This document shows positions 24,009 to 28,926 of a stretch of 28,926 nucleotides of DNA, one piece after another. Position numbers and translations under genes: made by a program. The stretch is from Planctomycetota bacterium (GTDB lineage: Bacteria; Planctomycetota; PUPC01; JACPCR01), in the NCBI GenBank assembly GCA_030740295.1, contig JASLXP010000119.1:1-28926 (forward strand), read 5' to 3'. The notes below the pieces were generated by a model. It made no database searches and had not been told where the DNA came from. It saw only the letters and a list, made by a program, of their open reading frames with translations. How positions within the stretch are numbered: position 1 is the stretch's first letter; every line of letters starts with the position of its first letter.

Positions 24009-26059
24009 TTCGATTCCCCCTCTTCCAGATACCACGTCCACGGGTGGTAAGGGAGTGTCCAGCGGCTGTCCCAGCCCCAGTAACCTTTGGCCACGACGTT
24101 CTTCAGTCGATTATTCACAATGACCGGATGCGGAGCCAGGCCGATGGTGCCGATGGTCCAGAGATTCTCCGCGGTGGAGCGCAGGATATTTTTGCCCAGC
24201 TCGATTCGCTTTTGTTGATCCATAGTGGTTCGCATCTCGATCCACCAGTTGAGAATTTCCATGATCTTCTCAGGCGGCTTTTCACCTTCTTCGCCGTTGG
24301 TGCGATACCAGTTCGACCACAGGGCCCAGTGGCATTCCTCCCAGTTGCTGTGCATCGGCACGAACCAGTAGGGCTGCGGCGGGAAGAGAACATCCGTCGT
24401 TCGATCCGCGTGCCACAGGGTCATATCCATCAGGTTGCCGCGAGCACGCCGGCCCTGGATGTTGCCGTCGATCTGCTTGAACCGGATATCCAGCCCAACG
24501 CTCTGCCAATAGTCCGAAACCAGCTCCATAGTCATCTCTTTGGGAGTCTCCATTGGCGTCCATTCAAACGTGATGTCGAGTGGCGCACCGTTGGGACGTT
24601 CGCGAAAGCCATCGCCGTCTTTGTCAACGACACCGATTTCGTCGAGGAGTCTCCTGGCCTCATCCGGATCGTATTCAATGGCCGCATTGGCAAAGCTCTT
24701 TTCATAGAACTTGCTGGATGGAATCATCGTGGCCTGGCGTGGTGTGCCGAGGTCGAAGTAGATGATCGAATTCATCTCGTTGCGATTGATGGCCACGGAT
24801 AGCGCCTTCCGAAATTTGTATTCCTGAAAGAGCTTGCGCAGCTCGGGATCTTCATGCGTCAGATTGGGCTGGATAACGACGTCGACCCCGTGCAGGCGAT
24901 GCCAGATGTAGGTCTTGTAGCCGTTCCGCTTCTCATAAGATTTGAACAGCGGAATGGTCGTCGTCTTCATCGCATTGCCCGCGAAATCCACCTGTCCGGT
25001 AGAAGCCTTCGCAGACATGACTTCGTCGTTGTCCACAATCTCCGCATCAATCTGATCGATGTAGGGAAGTTGATTGCCATCGGGATCGATTTTGAAGTAG
25101 TAGGGATTTCGTTCGTAGAAGAGCATCGTCGGCGTCTTCTTTGTCAGGACATAGGCCCGCATCGTCGGGTAACCGAATATTTCGGTGGAGCGTTCCCAGC
25201 GCACCGCGTTGAAGTAAGTCATCCAGTTGAGGTAGCCCTCAGCCTCCGCTTCCTGGATGAGCTTTTCACGATCGGTGAAGGCCGGGTGGTAGGGCTTCAG
25301 ATAATGCGTCGCGGCGATATAGCTGTCCCCGTGATGCCCAAGCAGATTGATGATAAAAGGGAAGGGGGCCTGGAATCTGAACCGGACGGTGTAGTCGTCC
25401 ATCTTCTCGACCGTTGAATCGCGCCATTCCTGGGGAGGGATCGCTGTCAGTTCCTCGTTCATCAGAACATAGGTGTGCCAGAAGATGTAATCGTCAGCCG
25501 TATGCGGGTGGCCATCGGACCATCTCACGCCTTTCCTTAAGAAAAGAGTGAACGTCTTGCCACCGTCATCGAATTGCCATCCCTTCGCCAGGTTAGGTAG
25601 AAAGCCATCGAGCGCCGGCGTCATCACCAACGGCGGATCGAGCGAAACCATGCCGTTGACATCCTTCTGAAAAATCCGCGCCCGCCCGCCGTGCCGGCCA
25701 ATACTGCCGGCAGGTTCAATCACAATGGGATCTGCAGGCAGACGATCCGTGACGGGCGGCAACTCGCCGGAACTTTCCAGGTCGCTGAAAAAGGGCGAAC
25801 CTCTGAATTGTTTGATCCCAAGCTCCGAAGCGGTCTTTGGCGGCTTCGACCAGCTATCCGGCCAGGTTGATCTTGGGATGCCTTCGTCACCAAGGTCGGC
25901 GCTGAGTACTTCAATCTGGTCGCCTGCGACATCTTCAAATTTTGGGATCTCACCCACCCAGAATCCACAGCCCCGGGCAACGATCATCAGGCAGAGCCCA
26001 GACCAGAAAATTCTCAAGATGAAAGCAACCGCACTGGATTTTTTATCCCCGACTTTCAT
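24005..26059 (-). CDS. dppA: Peptide/oligosaccharide ABC transporter substrate-binding protein (SBP family 5), extended
   Basis: 684 residues, much longer than E. coli DppA (about 535). An N-terminal hydrophobic segment (about 11-30) exports or anchors it; a Cys follows (ARGC) but the lipobox is not canonical. About 100 extra residues come before the SBP_bac_5 domain, which starts near PADPIVIEPAGSIGRHGG and continues with LAKGWQFDDGGKTFTLFLRKGVRWSDGHPHTADD (quoted in parts: KTFTLFLRKGVRWSDG) and FRKALSVAINR. A DKDGDGFRERPNG loop is typical of this subgroup. It binds peptides or, as in several thermophile and PVC relatives, sugars in the periplasm and delivers them to DppBC. First gene of the operon. 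No Shine-Dalgarno is seen before the ATG, although AATACAAT 9 nt upstream could be a promoter -10 or just chance. Confidence 0.92.
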   Translation of the reverse strand: MKVGDKKSSAVAFILRIFWSGLCLMIVARGCGFWVGEIPKFEDVAGDQIEVLSADLGDEGIPRSTWPDSWSKPPKTASELGIKQFRGSPFFSDLESSGELPPVTDRLPADPIVIEPAGSIGRHGGRARIFQKDVNGMVSLDPPLVMTPALDGFLPNLAKGWQFDDGGKTFTLFLRKGVRWSDGHPHTADDYIFWHTYVLMNEELTAIPPQEWRDSTVEKMDDYTVRFRFQAPFPFIINLLGHHGDSYIAATHYLKPYHPAFTDREKLIQEAEAEGYLNWMTYFNAVRWERSTEIFGYPTMRAYVLTKKTPTMLFYERNPYYFKIDPDGNQLPYIDQIDAEIVDNDEVMSAKASTGQVDFAGNAMKTTTIPLFKSYEKRNGYKTYIWHRLHGVDVVIQPNLTHEDPELRKLFQEYKFRKALSVAINRNEMNSIIYFDLGTPRQATMIPSSKFYEKSFANAAIEYDPDEARRLLDEIGVVDKDGDGFRERPNGAPLDITFEWTPMETPKEMTMELVSDYWQSVGLDIRFKQIDGNIQGRRARGNLMDMTLWHADRTTDVLFPPQPYWFVPMHSNWEECHWALWSNWYRTNGEEGEKPPEKIMEILNWWIEMRTTMDQQKRIELGKNILRSTAENLWTIGTIGLAPHPVIVNNRLKNVVAKGYWGWDSRWTLPYHPWTWYLEEGESK

Positions 26060-26222
26060 GAGGCGGGGATTGTATTAGCGCCACTGGAATCCGCCTGCCG
26101 GGCCGTTGCTCGGACTGCTGCTTCAGCTTTGCGAGTTCTGCTCTGAGACGTTGTATCTCTTGTTCTGCATCCGTTACCAGTTCAGACTGACATGAAAGGT
26201 CTGCAGTATTGCGAAACTCCAT
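26043..26222 (-). CDS. Possible small coiled-coil protein upstream of dppA (59 aa)
   Basis: An ATG at 26222 opens 59 codons ending in TAA at 26043-26045, overlapping the first 17 nt of dppA in another frame. The middle, DAEQEIQRLRAELAKLKQQSEQ (quoted in part: EIQRLRAELAKLKQQ), has heptad Leu/Ile spacing and would form a coiled coil. It resembles the C-terminal helix of IS3-type OrfA, so it could be a remnant. No Shine-Dalgarno is evident. The rest of the 26060-26352 gap shows nothing I can name. It may be real, a relic, or chance. Confidence 0.35.
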   Translation of the reverse strand: MEFRNTADLSCQSELVTDAEQEIQRLRAELAKLKQQSEQRPGRRIPVALIQSPPHESRG

Positions 26223-26352
26223 CGAGTTCTTAACTTGCCCGCATCTTCATCATCAAGGAACAATTTGTTTCTAAGCTTCAATTACGGATACCGAAAAGAT
26301 CCCCATGGTGTTTTGCATTGAAGGCCAGACGCTGAAGTACCTTTGAAGTGAT

Positions 26353-27090
26353 ATGTCCAAAACACACGAGCCCGGAAACGAGAGCGAGCAGCAGTCACCC
26401 GAGCAACCTGCGTCGCCGCGGAGGAATACCGTCAACGTAAAGGCGCTGCTCGTTGTTTTCGCGCCGGCAATAGTCTTTGCGATCTTGTATCTCAACTACA
26501 AGCCGGCCGAGGGCTCGCTCATTGTCGATACCAAATACAGACGATTGAAATTTGAGGCGGTGTTCAATCCGGCAGGATTTACCGGGAAAGCACAATCGGG
26601 ATATCACCTGATCGTGTGGAAGGCCGGCGGCGCAGTGAAGGCAGCGCTGTTTCAGGCACAGGTAAGTGACCGAAAAATCCTGGAAGCGATGGGCCGTTTC
26701 GGGATCAAGCCGGGAAACAATTTGAAGGAGGATTGCTGGTCCTGTCGAAAAGACCCCGAGCATCCCGCGCCCGATATCAAGGCTGAAGGGCCGCGCATCA
26801 AGATCGAGGTACTCTGGCCGGGAGAAAAGGAATTCGTTCAGATCCACAAATTATTCAAGGGCGTAAAGGCCGATGACATGGATTTTCGTTTTGCTGGCAA
26901 CAAATCCATGATCGAGGTGTGGAATTCCGGCTGCGTCGCGTGTCTTTACAGTTGCCCGGGCGGCAAGCTGAGCAACGCGGCTTATTCGGTCAGAGATTAT
27001 GTTGAAAAACCCAAACGCTTTGCAGAGCTGGCGGACGGCCTGCCTGCAAAGGGTACGAGGGCGATTATCTATCTGACGGTGGTGGAGTAA
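26353..27090 (+). CDS. Membrane-anchored YdjY-like protein with CxxC and CxxCxxxC motifs
   Basis: 245 residues. The N-terminus is hydrophilic (1-28), followed by one membrane helix (about 30-48) and a periplasmic domain. GSLIVDTKYRRLKFEAVFNPAG, then GRFGIKPGNN and a final TRAIIYLTVVE fit the YdjY-like domain pattern, whose role is not established. Conspicuous cysteines: C128xxC131 (CWSC) and C194xxC197xxxC201 (GCVACLYSCPGGK), suitable for a metal or Fe-S centre or disulfides. The ATG has only a weak GAAGTG upstream. It is transcribed away from the dpp operon (divergent across about 290 nt) and converges with the SUMF1-domain gene, from which it is separated by 29 nt. Confidence 0.72.
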   Translation: MSKTHEPGNESEQQSPEQPASPRRNTVNVKALLVVFAPAIVFAILYLNYKPAEGSLIVDTKYRRLKFEAVFNPAGFTGKAQSGYHLIVWKAGGAVKAALFQAQVSDRKILEAMGRFGIKPGNNLKEDCWSCRKDPEHPAPDIKAEGPRIKIEVLWPGEKEFVQIHKLFKGVKADDMDFRFAGNKSMIEVWNSGCVACLYSCPGGKLSNAAYSVRDYVEKPKRFAELADGLPAKGTRAIIYLTVVE

Positions 27091-27119
27091 CGGGCCTTTG
27101 GATTCCGGCCGGCGGACCC

Positions 27120-28926
27120 TCAGTCAACATCAGCCCATTTGACGGGTAACCGGAGGATGCAGCGGAAGCCGACCGTGCCCTCTCGCACCTCGATATTCTT
27201 GCGCGAGCTTCGAAAAGCGCTCGAGGCCCTGTCTGTCGAGTTCTCGTAGTTCCCGCCGAGGCTGGCCTGCTTGACCGAGAAGGGCCTGGCTGTCACCCAT
27301 TCGCTGACGTTGCCGCCCATGGCCAGGGCGCCCCACGAGGAGCGATCTTCGGTCAGGAGTGCTGAGGGGACTGCCTTCGACCAGGGGTCGAAGGGGCGTC
27401 CGGCCGCGTCTTTGCCCGAGGTGTTCGTCACGTTTTTCCATTCATCGCCCCATGGGAAGAGACGGTCTTCATCTTCGTCCACTCCGGCGAAAGCGGCGCG
27501 CTTCCATTCCAGGGTCGTAGGGAGCGCACGATTGGATTTGGTCTTCGCCTGCGATTGCTGGAGATTAGACCATTCCGCGAAATCGACCGCGTCCTGATAG
27601 GTGACCATGACCATGGGCCAGTCGCCTGGGAAGTTCGCGTTGTCTTTGACTTTTTCAAGATGGCGGGCGACGTCTTCGAGTTGAGAGTCCCAACTGCGGA
27701 ACCCGGGTTTTCCTTCACGGATCTTCTTCCAGAATTCTGCAAACTGGCCGATGGTGACTTCGTGTTTATCGACGAAGAATCCGGGGTCTTCATCCCCTTC
27801 CTTCGCGGGGACCCAGATCATGGGTGAACGGAAATTATTGTGGTCTGAAATAAACACATACTCGCCGCCGCCGCCCAGTTTGTAGTCTCTGTAAAGACCG
27901 TAGTTGACAGCCAGGCAGAGATCGCGCCATGCGCCTCCGATACGGGTCCGTTCGCAGGCGCTCCAACTGGTGTCGTCTGGCTCGTGCTTGGAGAGCATCT
28001 TCCAGGCCCACGAAATCTTCTTGCGATTCTGCGGGGTGTCTTCCTCCATCATGGCGGCCAAAGCCAGGCGGACTTCCTGTATCAGGTCTTCGTGGGCCTG
28101 CGCGTTTTTCTGAAGGACTTTGACCCAGCCGGGCGTTTTCTGCGGGTAAAGAATGGCCATCCGTTTCTGGATGTGTTCGGCCACATCCGCGCCAGCCTTG
28201 ACGTGCACTTCCTTCTGAACATTCAATGCCCGGGTGACCCGATAGGTGGCGGCGATGGCGGCCGCCAGTTCCTTGTCGCTTTCTTTTCCTTCGAAGGATT
28301 GCCTGGGTGGCAGAAGGCCGTACGTCTTTATTGCCTGCTGCGCGTCGTCCAGTCCGTCCGAAAATTCCAATTTCTCTGCGACCTTAAGGATCTTCCTGCG
28401 GAGTTTCTTCATCGAATCAGCGAGGGGCTCTGTGCTGAGCTGGGTTTTCGGGAAGCCGGTAATCAGCTTCTGATAGTGTTCCTTAAATTCTTCCTTAACG
28501 ATGGGCAGCTCAAGGTCGAGGTCTTCGATTTCCTCGCAGGTCTCGATGCCCTGGCGGAGGGTGGCGAGGAGCAGTTGGTTGGCCCTTTTGAAAGAGCCCG
28601 GGTAGTTGAGAGGCGGTTTGTGCCGCTCAAACCATCGCTCGATGCTGTCGAGTGAATCGGCAGATTTCTTCCATTTTCCGTACGTGTCCGCGCCTTTACG
28701 TGCGCCGTGGACGCTGACCATAAGATCGAATTTTTCGAGGGCCTGTTCCCAGTAATCTCTTGCGGGATTCTCAGGAGATTTCTGGAGCCAGATACGGACA
28801 CCCGAGACGGACTGCGCGTTGAGGCCGCCGCGAAGAAATGCCTCATTCTCACGGGCCCGGACCTGCCCGAGAGTGGCCGGGGTATCGATGGCTTTCGCCT
28901 CGGTAAAGAAACCGGCGACGTGCAGC
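27120..28926 (-). CDS. SUMF1/FGE-like domain protein, catalytic cysteines absent (5' end outside window)
   Basis: The frame is open to the window edge, giving at least 601 residues; the ATG at 28721 is internal because the coding sequence continues upstream (HVAGFFTEAKAID, ARDYWEQALEKF). The N-terminal part (about 1-350) is Lys/Glu/Leu-rich and helical with no recognised domain. The C-terminal 250 residues match the formylglycine-generating-enzyme (sulfatase-modifying factor) fold: FFVDKHEVTIGQFAEFW, WPMVMVTYQDAVDFAEWSN, RALPTTLEWKRAAFAG, LFPWGDEW, GGNVSEWV, LGGNYEN and VGFRCILRLP. True enzymes have a Cys pair after RGGSW/Y; here LGGNYENSTDRASSAFR has none. It is thus likely a binding or scaffold protein, not a sulfatase-maturing enzyme. 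Export cannot be judged because the start is missing. Confidence 0.88.
   Translation of the reverse strand, partial: LHVAGFFTEAKAIDTPATLGQVRARENEAFLRGGLNAQSVSGVRIWLQKSPENPARDYWEQALEKFDLMVSVHGARKGADTYGKWKKSADSLDSIERWFERHKPPLNYPGSFKRANQLLLATLRQGIETCEEIEDLDLELPIVKEEFKEHYQKLITGFPKTQLSTEPLADSMKKLRRKILKVAEKLEFSDGLDDAQQAIKTYGLLPPRQSFEGKESDKELAAAIAATYRVTRALNVQKEVHVKAGADVAEHIQKRMAILYPQKTPGWVKVLQKNAQAHEDLIQEVRLALAAMMEEDTPQNRKKISWAWKMLSKHEPDDTSWSACERTRIGGAWRDLCLAVNYGLYRDYKLGGGGEYVFISDHNNFRSPMIWVPAKEGDEDPGFFVDKHEVTIGQFAEFWKKIREGKPGFRSWDSQLEDVARHLEKVKDNANFPGDWPMVMVTYQDAVDFAEWSNLQQSQAKTKSNRALPTTLEWKRAAFAGVDEDEDRLFPWGDEWKNVTNTSGKDAAGRPFDPWSKAVPSALLTEDRSSWGALAMGGNVSEWVTARPFSVKQASLGGNYENSTDRASSAFRSSRKNIEVREGTVGFRCILRLPVKWADVD

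Noticed and set aside
24282..24563. Short frames inside dppA on both strands
   Set aside because: All are overlapped by the secure binding-protein reading frame and show no independent features.

Overview
The window is a GC-rich (about 57% where counted) bacterial chromosome segment with 21 recognisable protein genes, one doubtful small ORF, no RNA genes and no complete mobile element. The gene content points to the PVC superphylum, most likely Verrucomicrobiota, with Planctomycetota or Lentisphaerota/Hydrogenedentota as alternatives. The indicators are an exported sulfatase with a HEAT-like tail, a formylglycine-generating-enzyme-like (SUMF1) protein, a PhyH dioxygenase, a TIM-barrel 'sugar phosphate isomerase' of the LYPH/FNLCH type, an unusually large peptide-ABC binding protein, many genes without Shine-Dalgarno sequences, and intergenic palindromes rich in GGGGC/GCCCC. 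The assignment rests on remembered family resemblance, not on a marker gene.

Layout. Positions 1-1322 (+): the C-terminal part of dTDP-glucose 4,6-dehydratase and a family 2 glycosyltransferase, a surface-polysaccharide pair. Positions 1330-1602: two facing arrays of a degenerate heptamer (GATTCAG / CTGAATC). Positions 1600-4697 (-): a tight DegT aminotransferase / alpha-beta hydrolase / PhyH dioxygenase operon. Positions 4855-6627 (-): a large exported protein of unknown function. Positions 6826-7740 (+): an exported TIM-barrel protein. Positions 7806-9479 (-): a membrane-anchored SGNH-like protein with two CxxC pairs and locally low GC. Positions 9598-12486 (+): a fused FAD / Fe-S / CCG oxidoreductase of the glycolate or D-lactate dehydrogenase type. 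Positions 12581-15173 (-): a sulfatase and a polysaccharide deacetylase.

Positions 15174-15837 hold no gene. They carry a stack of inverted repeats: a 213-bp nested palindrome, an 18-bp inverted repeat with a tandem 12-mer, and a perfect 21-bp inverted repeat. Positions 15838-16907 (-): a conserved protein of unknown function translationally coupled to a dual-specificity-type phosphatase. Positions 17143-18144 (-): a cysteine-free Q/N-rich protein built from four units of about 69 residues. Divergent from it, 18277-19773 (+) encodes a DUF5666-like/CHRD protein whose 5' end is missing. Positions 19835-26059 (-): a complete dppABCDF-type peptide/oligosaccharide ABC importer, all genes overlapping or nearly abutting. 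Positions 26353-27090 (+): a membrane-anchored YdjY-like protein with CxxC and CxxCxxxC motifs. Positions 27120-28926 (-): a SUMF1-domain protein open at the window edge and lacking the catalytic cysteine pair of true formylglycine-generating enzymes.

Functionally, the region mixes polysaccharide synthesis or modification (rfbB, GT2, deacetylase, SGNH protein, sulfatase) with uptake and oxidation of small organics (Dpp importer, flavin/Fe-S oxidase). The least explained elements are the four-repeat Q/N protein, the phosphatase-coupled conserved protein, the truncated DUF5666/CHRD gene and the intergenic repeats.
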